A stretch of DNA of 64,000 nt from Allocoleopsis franciscana PCC 7113 (GCF_000317515.1 NC_019738.1:6474001-6538000); one strand, 5' to 3'. Numbered from the stretch's first letter, positions 1-8,780 are shown. A program made the numbers and translations. Notes: a model not told the origin generated them from the letters alone.

Positions 1-1593
1 CAAACGACCTTTGGCGCAATTATGCTGGCTTTAGTGGATAGACAACCGCGTCAGCTCAATTTACGCCAGTTATTAGAAGAATTCTTACAATTTAGAGAGC
101 AGACGCTGACCCGGCAATATACCTATGAGCTGGAACAACATGAAGGACGCCTTCACCTCGTTGATGGGTTAATTATTTGTCTGGAAGCCCTAGACAGGGT
201 CATTGATATTCTCAGAAGCGCCCCAGATGGGACAACGGCAAAGACTTCTCTACAAAATCAGTTAAACATTAGTGAGGCTCAGGCTGATGCTATTTTATCC
301 ATGCCCATGCGACGCCTCACGGGTTTAGAGCGGCAAAAATTACAGACGGAATTTGCAGAACTCACAGCCCGAATTGAGCAGTTGCGGCGATTACTTAGCG
401 ATCGCAACGAGTTGCTCAAAACCTTGAAGAAAGATTTGCGATCGCTCAAACGCAAGTATGCTGATCCCCGCCGAACTAAAATTATCACCAAAGACCTGAA
501 AGCCAAGGAGCAAGAGGTCAGCCGTCAAGCGTCATCAGCCAAGAGTAAAAAGTCAAAAGTTAAGAATCAAACCTCACCCGACAAAAGTTCCACCTCAGAA
601 CCCGGAAATCAGGAGAAGGGAAACCGCAGGAAGAAGAAAGACTCCAATCCACCCACACTTCCCCTTCCTGAGCTTGTGGTTGAAGAAGAAGAAACCGTGT
701 TGGAATTTACCCATCACGGGTGTGTACTGCGGCAGCGTCCCACAACAACCTCAAAATCCACCCAGTCCATGAAAAAAGGGAATGACTTTGTAGTTGAGAC
801 TCTAACCACCATCACGCAGGCAGAATTAGTCGTGATCACAAGTGCTGGGAAAGCCTACCCCGTCAAAGTTCGAGATATTCCACCCGCCGCTGGACTCCAG
901 GCAGGAACTCCTTTGGTGAAATTATTACCTGAGGTGGTGCAATCTGAAACGGTAGTGGCTTACTATATCCTGCCGGAACAGCCCGATACCCTCTCCTTGA
1001 TTCTGCTCACTCAGCAGGGGCGAATTAAGCGCCTACCCGCTTCTGAGTTGACGAACCTCACGGCACGGGGGACAACACCGATCAAGCTCAAGGATGATGA
1101 TCAATTGCAATATGTGTGTCTGGCTCAACCGGGTGAGCAACTCGCCTTGGCAACGAGCAATGGACGGATTTTGCGTTTTGAGATTAATGATGCTCAGTTA
1201 CCACTGATGGGGCGCAGTGCTCAAGGAAATCAAGCCTTGCGGTTACAACGTCGAGAGCGGTTGGTCGGTTGTGTGACACTGTCTGCCAAGGAAAACCTGT
1301 TACTGGTTTCTGAGCAAGGTTATGGAAAGCGCGTGCCTGTGGGTTTGTTTCGGTTGGTCAATCGGGGGGAGCTGGGGACTCAGGCTCTACAATTTAAGAC
1401 GGCGACAGATAGTTTAGTGGCAATGACCAAAGCTTTACCCAAGTCAGAAGTCATGCTGGTGACAAGTGCTGAGCGGACGGTGTCTTTACAGATGGAGTCC
1501 GTCAAAATATGGGGTAAAGATGGAACAGGCGATCGCATTGCTAAACTCAAGGCGGAAGAAAAAATTCTTTCGGTCAGTGTTTTAAGCTCATGA
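1..1593 (+). CDS. Type II DNA topoisomerase (gyrase/topo IV) subunit A, C-terminal part, 5' end outside window
   Basis: The reading frame is open from base 1, and its first residues (QTTFGA, then MLALVD) are the usual GyrA/ParC sequence just before the coiled-coil arm, so the breakage-reunion domain with the catalytic Tyr lies upstream of the window. The arm runs to about base 480. A lysine/serine-rich linker follows (about 500-660). After it come six beta-pinwheel blades, recognisable from repeats such as VVITSAGKAYPV (about 826), LLTQQGRIKRLP (about 997) and LATSNGRILRFE (about 1138). The family cuts and passes double-stranded DNA as an A2B2 complex. I see no canonical GyrA box (QRRGGKG) in the pinwheel; the nearest is LQRRERLVG. 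This may therefore be the ParC-like paralogue rather than true gyrase. Family assignment is very secure; gyrA versus parC is not. Confidence 0.93.
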   Translation, partial: QTTFGAIMLALVDRQPRQLNLRQLLEEFLQFREQTLTRQYTYELEQHEGRLHLVDGLIICLEALDRVIDILRSAPDGTTAKTSLQNQLNISEAQADAILSMPMRRLTGLERQKLQTEFAELTARIEQLRRLLSDRNELLKTLKKDLRSLKRKYADPRRTKIITKDLKAKEQEVSRQASSAKSKKSKVKNQTSPDKSSTSEPGNQEKGNRRKKKDSNPPTLPLPELVVEEEETVLEFTHHGCVLRQRPTTTSKSTQSMKKGNDFVVETLTTITQAELVVITSAGKAYPVKVRDIPPAAGLQAGTPLVKLLPEVVQSETVVAYYILPEQPDTLSLILLTQQGRIKRLPASELTNLTARGTTPIKLKDDDQLQYVCLAQPGEQLALATSNGRILRFEINDAQLPLMGRSAQGNQALRLQRRERLVGCVTLSAKENLLLVSEQGYGKRVPVGLFRLVNRGELGTQALQFKTATDSLVAMTKALPKSEVMLVTSAERTVSLQMESVKIWGKDGTGDRIAKLKAEEKILSVSVLSS

Positions 1594-1646
1594 GCGGACT
1601 GAAAGCCAGCCACTGCAAGTTTCGGCAAGCCAATCTGGAGGACTGA

Positions 1647-1949
1647 ATGAACCCCACCCCTGAAACTGATTTCCCCAATCGCCTCCTACCTCAAACTGTG
1701 GCTCTTGTGGAAAAGGCGATGGGTGGAACGAGCGAACCCAGAGTAGTGGAAGCACTAATGGCTGCCTTTGTCTTACTGGAAGAGAGTATCAAGACGGACT
1801 CCCCCATCGTTGCCCTGGAACAGGATGTCCGTACAGATACGGGAACGTACCATTTGTTTATCCGACGGCTCAGTATGAGTGTTCCTGCGGGGAAGTTCCA
1901 GATTTTAATTACCCGTGAACTGGCATCTGGCTTAATTGACCCCAATTGA
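1647..1949 (+). CDS. Small conserved-looking protein of unknown function (100 aa)
   Basis: The ATG is preceded by a good Shine-Dalgarno sequence (GGAGG at 1636-1640), 54 bases after the topoisomerase stop, so it probably shares that transcript. The product is soluble, with no signal peptide or membrane segment. An N-terminal helical half (VALVEKAMGG, VVEALMAAFVLLEESI) is followed by a beta-rich half (TGTYHLFIRRLSM, KFQILITREL). I do not recognise a family. Codon use and HIP1-style composition match the neighbours, which favours a real gene. No function is assigned. Confidence 0.7.
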   Translation: MNPTPETDFPNRLLPQTVALVEKAMGGTSEPRVVEALMAAFVLLEESIKTDSPIVALEQDVRTDTGTYHLFIRRLSMSVPAGKFQILITRELASGLIDPN

Positions 1950-2256
1950 AAATAGAGAGAATGAGGGGAGATAAATTTTCCGCCTAGTAGTCAAGCTGAC
2001 TCTTCTGCCTTTTGCTATAGCTGCATAATATTGTGGGAAATCTCAGATATATAAAATGTGACCGCATGGATTAAACCAAAGGGGATGCCACAGTAATTGC
2101 TGTTGGTATCGCTACTCGGAATAGTCCATCCGAGTTGAACTTTATTGCTCGATTAAATCTGATATATTAGACACAAATCTGACTTGAGATGTCCGCTACA
2201 GCCAATTTTGCGATTGGTATTCTCACTCTATCTCTAATACCTGAAATTAGCTCACT
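1950..2256. other. Non-coding spacer of about 300 bp
   Basis: No convincing ORF. The stretch is AT-rich with a possible TATATT -10 element near 2162-2167, upstream of the orphan Tat leader. No RNA gene or repeat was recognised. Confidence 0.4.
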
Positions 2257-2388
2257 ATGACCCATATTACTCGCCGTCATTTCTTGCAATTTGTTGGTTC
2301 AGCACTAGCAGGCATTGGAATCAATCAGGTATTATTTCAACGGCAAGCCCAACAGTATGGTCAAGTTCTAGCGGAAGTTCCCCTTTGA
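2257..2388 (+). pseudogene. Orphan Tat signal peptide fragment, probable 5' remnant of a caspase-family gene
   Basis: A 43-codon ORF begins MTHITRRHFLQFVGSALAG. This is a typical twin-arginine leader (RRHFLQF), with a hydrophobic stretch and an end at GQVLA resembling a signal-peptidase site, and it stops 12 nucleotides after that site. Cyanobacterial caspase-family proteins often start with just such a leader, followed by a segment like TPRKLALLVGIN. That segment is found 1.6 kb downstream, in the gene at 3926 beyond the decayed insertion sequence. I infer that the leader was separated from a peptidase by insertion and deletion; whether it came from this same gene is not proven. No Shine-Dalgarno sequence is evident. 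Confidence 0.6.
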
Positions 2389-2389
2389 C

Positions 2390-3925
2390 AAAAAACTACA
2401 ACCTATGCTGTGAGAGAGGGAGAGACTCAACTCCTCGGCTGTTACTGGGTACAAATTAAGGAAACTTCTAACAAATCTAACGCTTTTTGTTGGAGTGGAG
2501 TCGGTTGAGTAATTTTCTCAAACATTAGAGAAGTCTCCAGACCACTAGACTGGAATTTATTTTTGACAATCGTTGCTAAATCAGTCATTAAAGTCCGAAA
2601 ACTATGGACAGGAAGCTTTTCAGGTGTCTTTTTAGTCGCTGCCTTAGCGCGGGCTTTCTTTGAACGCTTAGATGGAGCAACAATTGAACTTTTTCCCTCC
2701 GGTTCAACTGTGACTTTTTCATCGTCAAACAGCAGTGGAGCTAAAGCTTTCCTCATGTGCCACTCCACATAATAAGCCAGCATACACAAGAAGACGTGAG
2801 CTTTGACGCGCTGTTCTAAACGGTGATAAATTGGACGTACTTTCAAATCGATAGTTTTATAACTGCGGAAAGCTTGTTCGACAGTAGAAAGGCTTTTATA
2901 GGTTCTCACCGTTTGAGCCGCATCTAAAGTCTCCGGTTTGACTGAAGTCCGAATAATATAGACTCCATCCAAAGCCGAATCATTGGCGATAGCCGCTTCA
3001 TTCAATGAGTAAGAAAAACTTGTCTCAGTGATGGCAATATTAAAGTATTTCCCCACACATGTAGCATTGAGAACTCGCCCCACTCTCAGTCCAATCTGGT
3101 CGGCTCCTTTGAGGGCGCGTTTATCTCGTGAAGTGGCGATAACAATCTTATTGAGTTCCTGCTGTGTCGCCTGTAATAAAGCAATTCTAGTCAAAGACTT
3201 TTCTTGAGCAAGCATCGGGTTGCGACAAGCAATTAGCCGCTCACTGGGGTAATCAGAACAAGAAAATTCTACTAAGTCAGTTTCATCAAATAATGAGAGT
3301 TGAACAGCTTCTTGTTCAAGAAGTTTCCGAAGCTCCTTCGGATAGATGTCTTAGGGCTAACTCATTTTCGATTAATTCTTGTTTGGATACCAGCCAATCC
3401 ATTGCTTCATACAATTCATCTTCATCGGCTTTTTCTAAGCCCAACAGTTCACTTAACGATGAATTGCACGTTTCGCTGTGCAATCCTCTCGCTGTGGCTA
3501 ACTTGGAACGAGGGTCAAGGAGACGCGCCACGATCATCGCCAAAACTAGAGCTCGTTTTCTCGAATTTGAGGGTGAGATTAGATGGTGCAAAGACAGTTT
3601 TTTGATTGTTCCTAAAACCGCAGCTACATGACCATGAGGTAGACTTCTTTCTACAGAGAATGATTCGGAGAGATTTTCAATAGCTGCGCCGCCTTTGAGC
3701 ACTATTCTCAAGTTATCAATGACAGTATCCGGTAATTTCGACAGGTTAGCTAAAGTTCTTTTACGGATTTTACCCCCTTCACGATAGGACTCTCGTAGGA
3801 GGACAGCGGGGGGTGAATTTCTGTTAGGGACTCGTTCAATATACATGGCTACTATTGTCCCAGAAATCTCCCCGCCAAAATCTTAAAAAATTCTTAAAAA
3901 CATGGGTACGGCTTTCTGGGAGTAA
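2390..3925. mobile_element. Decayed IS1634-family insertion sequence (limits approximate)
   Basis: The stretch between the orphan Tat leader and the caspase gene is filled by a broken IS1634-type transposase on the minus strand. The ends are not resolved. A weak inverted match (CTGGGTACAA near 2445, and CTGGGACAAT read on the minus strand at about 3847-3857) flanks the ORF. The heptamer TGGGTAC occurs as a direct repeat at 2446-2452 and 3903-3909. The element lacks a complete transposase and cannot move by itself. Confidence 0.6.
2442..3846 (-). pseudogene. IS1634-family (IS4-like DDE) transposase, internally deleted and frameshifted
   Basis: The 5' part (3846 down to 3316, 176 aa) starts MYIERVPNRNSPPAVLLRES, the hallmark start of IS1634-type transposases. 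It runs in frame to LSEGAS, then shifts and stops at 3316. The 3' part resumes in another frame at about 3334 with RKLLEQEAVQLSLFDETD and runs to EVSLICTQ at 2442. In intact relatives about 110 residues lie between these points, including the first catalytic Asp segment (YDVTSSYYEG-like) and a GDRGM-like motif; here they are missing. The gene is therefore dead through an internal deletion plus a frame change, not just a sequencing slip. The family call comes from remembered motifs. Confidence 0.85.
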
Positions 3926-5083
3926 ATGGCTCTAGTTCCCGTCACTCAAGCTTTTTCTCCCTTTGTAGTTCATCTGTACGGGGGAACTTCCGTTCTAGCT
4001 CAAAGTACGCCTCGCAAACTGGCGTTACTTGTTGGCATTAATAATTACATCGAACAACCTTTGGAAGGATGCCTCAACGATGTAGATTTGCAACGAAACT
4101 TGTTGATTTATCGGTTTGGGTTTAATCCCAAAGATATTTTGGTTTTGCCTGATAAAGATGCGACACGGGAAGGGATGCTAACGGCGTTTGATGAACATTT
4201 AATTAAACAAGCTAAACTGGGAGATGTGGTGGTTTATCACTATTCTGGGCATGGTTCGCAAATTTTTGACTCTGATCCAATTGGGGGTGAGCGAGGAAAA
4301 GCAGGACTAAATGGGACTTTTGTGCCGGTGGATAGTAATTTATCGGCTGGATATCCAGAAGTTGGAGGAACGGTGCAAGACATTATGGGGCATACGTTGT
4401 TTTTGCTGATGTCTGCGCTGAAAACTGAAAATGTCACGGCGGTTTTGGATAGTTGTTTTTCCGGTGGGGCGACAAGAGAAGCGCGGGTACGTTCGCGGGA
4501 TGGGGGTAAGAATGTTTTGGTTTCTGCTAATGAAAAAACGTACCAAGAGCAGTGGTTATCTCGGTTAAATATGTCGCCAGAAGACTTTGTGAAGGGGTAT
4601 CGAACAGGCGTTGCTAAAGGTATGGTTTTAGCGGCAACTGCACCTGATCAATTGGCACGGAAAGTAAATATTAATGGCTTTAAATCAGGCATCTTTAGTT
4701 ATTTACTCACGCATTATCTTTGGCAGGAGGATAGCAATATTGAGCGGGTATTCCAAAAGATTCTCCCAGAAATCCCGAAAGATTTTGATCAATTGCCGCG
4801 TTATGAAGTGAAACCAGGGAGCGATTATCAATGGCAAAGTCCTTATTTTATTAATTCTCCTCAGTCGCCAGCACAGGCGGTGGTGATGGGAGTGAAGGGG
4901 AATACTGCCCAGTTGTGGTTAGGGGGTGTTGATTTAAGGCAGGTGAAAGCGGGGACGGTATTTACGGCAATGAAGGGTACAGGACAGGTGAAAGTGGTTG
5001 CTCGTGATGGGTTGGTGGCACAGGCAATGGTTGAGAACGCCGTGAAGAAAGGAACACCGTTGCGTTTGATGGGTAATGGGTAA
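3926..5083 (+). CDS. Caspase-family (metacaspase/C14) cysteine peptidase, apparently lacking its export leader
   Basis: The peptidase domain starts at about residue 29 (TPRKLALLVGIN) and carries the His-Cys dyad, H109 in YHYSGHGS and C177 in DSCFSGG. Prokaryotic caspase homologues cleave after basic residues and are linked to stress or cell-death signalling. The 120 residues after the catalytic half (about 265-385) contain a small beta-rich domain of a kind common in cyanobacterial members. The start is odd: a TAA lies directly before this ATG, and the first 25 residues look like the tail of a cut signal peptide (hydrophobic, then SVLAQS). The n-region is missing where the insertion-sequence remnant ends. 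The enzyme may now be cytoplasmic or unexpressed. The catalytic domain itself is intact. Confidence 0.88.
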   Translation: MALVPVTQAFSPFVVHLYGGTSVLAQSTPRKLALLVGINNYIEQPLEGCLNDVDLQRNLLIYRFGFNPKDILVLPDKDATREGMLTAFDEHLIKQAKLGDVVVYHYSGHGSQIFDSDPIGGERGKAGLNGTFVPVDSNLSAGYPEVGGTVQDIMGHTLFLLMSALKTENVTAVLDSCFSGGATREARVRSRDGGKNVLVSANEKTYQEQWLSRLNMSPEDFVKGYRTGVAKGMVLAATAPDQLARKVNINGFKSGIFSYLLTHYLWQEDSNIERVFQKILPEIPKDFDQLPRYEVKPGSDYQWQSPYFINSPQSPAQAVVMGVKGNTAQLWLGGVDLRQVKAGTVFTAMKGTGQVKVVARDGLVAQAMVENAVKKGTPLRLMGNG

Positions 5084-5182
5084 GAGGAGTCTTTATTAGC
5101 TGATGGGAGTGGCACAGTTTGTAGGTGAGGATCTACGAACTTGTACAAGTGCGATGTTACTGGACATCATACTAAGCTCCCT

Positions 5183-5794
5183 TTAAACCTCTCCCACATC
5201 AGGTGCAATTTCCCCATCCACCTGCTCAAAATTCACCTTATTATAGATATCTGAGATAGGAATTTCAAAGGATACCGAAGCTAGCCCTAGAGTAACGTCA
5301 GATTGACCATAATCCCTAAACGACCATTGCTTATCATCCGTCTTATGATAATGTTCGATATATATCCGAGTTTGGTCAATTAACAAGTATTCCTGAAACG
5401 TCCCAATCGTGCGGTATCCTTCAAACTTTTTACTCTGATCGTATCCCTTGGTTGACGGTGACAAAACCTCGATAATTAATTGGGGATTCGTAATTGTATC
5501 CGTGCGATTGTTATAATACTCCGGTTTTCCAGTCACTAACATCACATCAGGATAGGTATAGATGCGCCGCTTGGGTATCCACAAGCGTACATCACTCATA
5601 AAAACTCGATAATCGAGTTTTTTGAAGGCAACACTTAGTTCAGTATAGAAATTGCCAGCTATTTGATTATGATTAGTAGAGCCACCTGCCATGGGAAAGA
5701 TTTCACCGTCAATATATTCGCTTTTATAGTCAGCAGCTTCCTCCAGTGCTAGATATTCCTCGGTCGAGTAGTATCGTTGTTGTGTAGCTTGCAT
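5183..5794 (-). CDS. Uma2-family (DUF820) putative restriction-fold endonuclease
   Basis: At 203 aa this has the normal family length. It shows the typical order of motifs: YSTEEYLALEE at the N-terminus, EYIDGEIFPMAGGS, YPDVMLVTG and PQLIIEVLSPST. The Asp of YPDV and the Glu of IIEVLS correspond to the PD-(D/E)XK core. The family is hugely expanded in filamentous cyanobacteria and its biological role is largely unknown; nuclease activity is inferred from the fold. It is convergent with the caspase gene (about 100 bp apart) and has no obvious operon partner. The start at 5794 fits the family N-terminus. Confidence 0.9.
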   Translation of the reverse strand: MQATQQRYYSTEEYLALEEAADYKSEYIDGEIFPMAGGSTNHNQIAGNFYTELSVAFKKLDYRVFMSDVRLWIPKRRIYTYPDVMLVTGKPEYYNNRTDTITNPQLIIEVLSPSTKGYDQSKKFEGYRTIGTFQEYLLIDQTRIYIEHYHKTDDKQWSFRDYGQSDVTLGLASVSFEIPISDIYNKVNFEQVDGEIAPDVGEV

Positions 5795-6084
5795 GGTTCG
5801 ATGGGGAGCATTTGAGCGAAATTTACTTTTAATTTAGCACTGATGGTAAGCTTTGCCTGTTCTCAACTCTTCGAGTTTTAGCCTTTTCCAGGTCAATTAT
5901 GATGAAATGTGATCGCACCTCTGGCAGGATAAAATTTTAACAAATAGACTCTAGCGCTGACCTCAAATCTCTTCTCTTCTCACTCAGCCCCAAATTCCAG
6001 CCCTACCTGCATAAGCTTTCCCCTCTTGAGATATAGAGAGTAACAGTAAGGATTAACGTAAGTTCAAGGCTAACAGGGGGAGTT

Positions 6085-7941
6085 ATGGCGCAGTGGTTTA
6101 AATTCGTTGGGTTCATTTCACTTTCAGGGGTAACTTGCCTACTTTTATGCTCACAATCCTTCGCCGCTATTCCTGAGCAGATGGCTCCCAGGATAGCCCA
6201 ACAGCCAGTTAACTCTGATGCGGCTGAACAAGTTCTTCAGGAAGCGATCCAACTCTATCGGCAAGGAACAGCAGAATCTCTGCGACAAGCAATTCCTAAA
6301 TTTGAACAAGCTGCCATACTCTATTATCAAGCGAGTGACAAACGCTCAGAAGCCTTATCTCTCGTTGCCCTTGGGCGTGTCTACAGCGACTTGGGAGAAA
6401 AGCAGAAGGCCTTGGAACGCTACAACCAAGCTTTGCCCCTAGTACGAGCGGTGGGGGATAGAGGTGGGCAAGTCGTTACTCTCAATAATATTGGTACTGT
6501 CTACGACGACTTGGGAGAAAATCAGAAGGCATTGCAATTCTACAACCAAGCTCTGTCCCTATCTCAAGCAGAGGAAGATAGACGTGGGCAAGCTGGTATC
6601 CTCAATAATATTGGCGGTGTCTACTCCTCATTGGGAGAAATGCAGAAGGCATTGCAATTCTACAACCAAGCTTTGCCTCTAAGACGGGCGGTGAGGGATA
6701 GACGAGGGGAAGCCGCTACCCTCAATAATATTGGCTTAGTCTACGACTCATTGGGAGAACAACAGAAAGCATTGGAATTCTACAACCAAGCTTTGCCCCT
6801 AGTACGAGCGGTGGGGGATAGAGGTGGGGAAGCCTCTACTCTCAATAATATTGGCGGTGTCTACTCCTCATTGGGAGAAATGCAGAAGGCATTTGAGTTC
6901 TCCAACCAAGCTCTGTCCCTATCACGGGCGGTAGGGGATAGAGGACAGGAAGCCCTTACTCTCCATAACGTCGCCGTCGCGCAACGCAGCCAAGGCAACC
7001 TGAAAGAATCCTTAACCCTGATGGATAGCGCCATCACCATTATTGAAGACCTCCGCACCAAAATTGGCTCCCAAGAACTCCGCGCCTCCTACTTCGCCAC
7101 CGTCCAAGACTACTACAAGTTCTACATCGACCTGTTGATGCAACTGCACCAGCAAAATCCCAATCAAGGATACGATGCCCTCGCCCTCCACGCCAGTGAA
7201 CGCGCCCGTGCTAGAAGCCTCCTGGAACTCCTCACCGAAGCTAATGCCAACATCCGCCAAGGCGTTGACCCCAAACTGCTAGAACAAGAACGCAATCTTC
7301 AACAACAACTCAACGCCCTAGAACGTCGCAGGTATGAACTCTCCAGCAGTCAGTATACCGAACAACAACTCAATGAAATCAAACAACAATCCCAATCCCT
7401 ACTCACTCAACTCGACCAACTCAAAGCCCAAATTCGGGTTACCAGTCCCCGCTACGCTGCCCTGAAATATCCCGAACCCTTAAACTTACAAGAGATTCAA
7501 CAACAGGTACTCGACGACGATACCCTGCTTTTAGAATATTCCCTCGGCGAAGACCGCAGTTACCTCTGGGCAGTCAGCAAAACCAGCATTACCAGTTACG
7601 TACTCCCCAAACGCAGTGAAATCGAAGCCGCCGCCCAAACTTTCCGCGAATCTCTCACCCCCAATAGCGCCGCCAATCTCGAAGCCGGACTGCCACTGAG
7701 TCAGATGCTTCTCGCCCCCGTCGCTAATCAATTGGGTAATAAACGCTTACTAATTGTTGGAGATGGGGCATTGCAATCTGTTCCCTTTGCCGCGCTGCCC
7801 ATACCGACCTCTCCCCCAACCCCTCTTGACCCCCCTCAATCCCCCGAAGCGGGGGGAGGACGGAGAACAAAGACTTGGATTCACGAGAGGGAAGTCCTAC
7901 TCCCCCCTTCCCTAGTAGGGAAGGGGGGCTGGGGGGGTTAG
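6085..7941 (+). CDS. TPR-CHAT protein, N-terminal part (signal peptide, TPR array, first part of CHAT domain), frame-broken
   Basis: The ATG follows a strong Shine-Dalgarno sequence (GGGGAG at 6075-6080). Residues 1-28 form a Sec-type signal peptide ending SQSFAA, so the product is exported or periplasmic. Residues about 45-305 are tetratricopeptide repeats, five of them almost identical (see the tandem-repeat entry). A helical region (about 330-450) leads into the start of a CHAT domain, ending GDGALQSVPFAALPIP. The frame then enters a GC-rich insert and stops at 7939-7941, immediately after a run of seven G. The rest of the CHAT domain, including its His and Cys, lies in the next frame (7875-8768). 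CHAT proteins are caspase-like peptidases, often with TPR or partner proteins as sensors. Either the gene is broken or the frames are joined by slippage; see the finding. Confidence 0.88.
   Translation: MAQWFKFVGFISLSGVTCLLLCSQSFAAIPEQMAPRIAQQPVNSDAAEQVLQEAIQLYRQGTAESLRQAIPKFEQAAILYYQASDKRSEALSLVALGRVYSDLGEKQKALERYNQALPLVRAVGDRGGQVVTLNNIGTVYDDLGENQKALQFYNQALSLSQAEEDRRGQAGILNNIGGVYSSLGEMQKALQFYNQALPLRRAVRDRRGEAATLNNIGLVYDSLGEQQKALEFYNQALPLVRAVGDRGGEASTLNNIGGVYSSLGEMQKAFEFSNQALSLSRAVGDRGQEALTLHNVAVAQRSQGNLKESLTLMDSAITIIEDLRTKIGSQELRASYFATVQDYYKFYIDLLMQLHQQNPNQGYDALALHASERARARSLLELLTEANANIRQGVDPKLLEQERNLQQQLNALERRRYELSSSQYTEQQLNEIKQQSQSLLTQLDQLKAQIRVTSPRYAALKYPEPLNLQEIQQQVLDDDTLLLEYSLGEDRSYLWAVSKTSITSYVLPKRSEIEAAAQTFRESLTPNSAANLEAGLPLSQMLLAPVANQLGNKRLLIVGDGALQSVPFAALPIPTSPPTPLDPPQSPEAGGGRRTKTWIHEREVLLPPSLVGKGGWGG
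6391..6990 (+). repeat. Five near-identical 120-bp tandem repeats encoding TPR units
   Basis: Units start at 6391, 6511, 6631, 6751 and 6871, each beginning TTGGGAGAA and encoding a 40-residue TPR (LGE.QKAL..YNQAL, then TLNNIG). High DNA identity between units, especially 3 and 5, points to recent duplication or gene conversion. The repeat number is likely to vary between strains. Confidence 0.92.
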
Positions 7942-7942
7942 G
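7808..7942. repeat. GC-rich palindromic repeat inserted inside the CHAT coding region
   Basis: About 130 bp of C-rich then G-rich sequence interrupts the CHAT domain between the conserved FAALPIP and GYTPLL segments. It holds a perfect 12-bp stem (7902-7913 with 7917-7928, loop AGT), then CT and a G7 run (7931-7937). Its core resembles the repeats at 26367-26469 and 62848-62913. It codes for low-complexity Pro/Gly-rich residues not expected in the CHAT fold. Its length shifts the frame. Confidence 0.75.
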
Positions 7943-8768
7943 TTACACCCCGCTTTTAGTCCAAAACGAAATCATCACCCTCCCCTCCGCCTCCACCGTT
8001 GCCATTCAACAGCGCCAACTGCAAAACCGTCCCACTGCTGCCAAAACCCTTGCCGTAATTGCTGACCCCATCTTCGCTCTCAACGACCCTCGTTTTTCAA
8101 CTACACCCCAACCCACCCCTGAAACACCCACCAACTCTGCCCTGACTCGCGCCACTCGTAACTTAGGTTTAGGGGACAGTGCCAAACTACTTGACCGATT
8201 GCAATATACTCGTACCGAAGCCGAAAAAATCCTCGCCCTCGTCCCAGAAGCGAAACATCTGCAAGCCTTAGACTTTAATGCCTCTCGAACTACAGCAACT
8301 AACCCGAATTTAGCCCAATATCAAATTATCCACCTTGCCACTCACGGCTTACTCGACCCCATTAATCCTGAACTATCAGGAATCGTGCTGTCCCTATTCG
8401 ACCAAAAAGGCAAATCCCTTGATGGTTTCTTGCGCCTACAGGATATCTTCAACCTCAACTTACCTGCGGAACTCGTGGTTTTGAGTGCCTGCGAAACCGG
8501 ATTAGGAAAAGACGTGAAAGGGGAAGGATTGGTCGGCTTGACAAGAGGCTTTATGTATGCAGGGTCACGGCGAGTGGTGGTGAGTTTGTGGAGTGTTAAT
8601 GATGTCGCCACGTCTGAGGTGATGGCGAAATTCTACCAGAAAATGCTTCAGGACGGGCAAAATCCAGTAACGGCATTAAGGGCTGCACAACTAGAGATGT
8701 GGAACTCCCAGCAATGGCAGTCTCCTTATTATTGGGCAGCGTTTACCGTACAGGGGGATTGGCGGTAG
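7875..8768 (+). CDS. TPR-CHAT protein, C-terminal catalytic part of CHAT domain (frame-shifted continuation)
   Basis: This frame opens with a TTG at 7875 inside the repeat and carries the remainder of the CHAT domain from about residue 23 (YTPLLVQNEIITLPSAST). The expected dyad is present: H157 in HLATHG and C206 in LSACETG, followed by the usual GLTRGFMYAGSRRVVVSLW segment. It ends 12 bp before the convergent kinase gene. A -1 slip on the G7 run at 7931-7937 would join it to the TPR part with no stop in between. Independent initiation at TTG is possible (a GGAG lies at 7862-7865) but would yield a domain without its N-terminal strands or signal peptide. Biologically this is one gene with the entry at 6085. 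Confidence 0.88.
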   Translation: MDSREGSPTPPFPSREGGLGGLGYTPLLVQNEIITLPSASTVAIQQRQLQNRPTAAKTLAVIADPIFALNDPRFSTTPQPTPETPTNSALTRATRNLGLGDSAKLLDRLQYTRTEAEKILALVPEAKHLQALDFNASRTTATNPNLAQYQIIHLATHGLLDPINPELSGIVLSLFDQKGKSLDGFLRLQDIFNLNLPAELVVLSACETGLGKDVKGEGLVGLTRGFMYAGSRRVVVSLWSVNDVATSEVMAKFYQKMLQDGQNPVTALRAAQLEMWNSQQWQSPYYWAAFTVQGDWR

Positions 8769-8780
8769 GAGTACAAGCAA

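Noticed and set aside
3903-3909. TGGGTAC direct repeat (also 2446-2452) as a target-site duplication
   Set aside because: The left copy lies inside the transposase coding end, so it does not bracket the element; kept only as a note.
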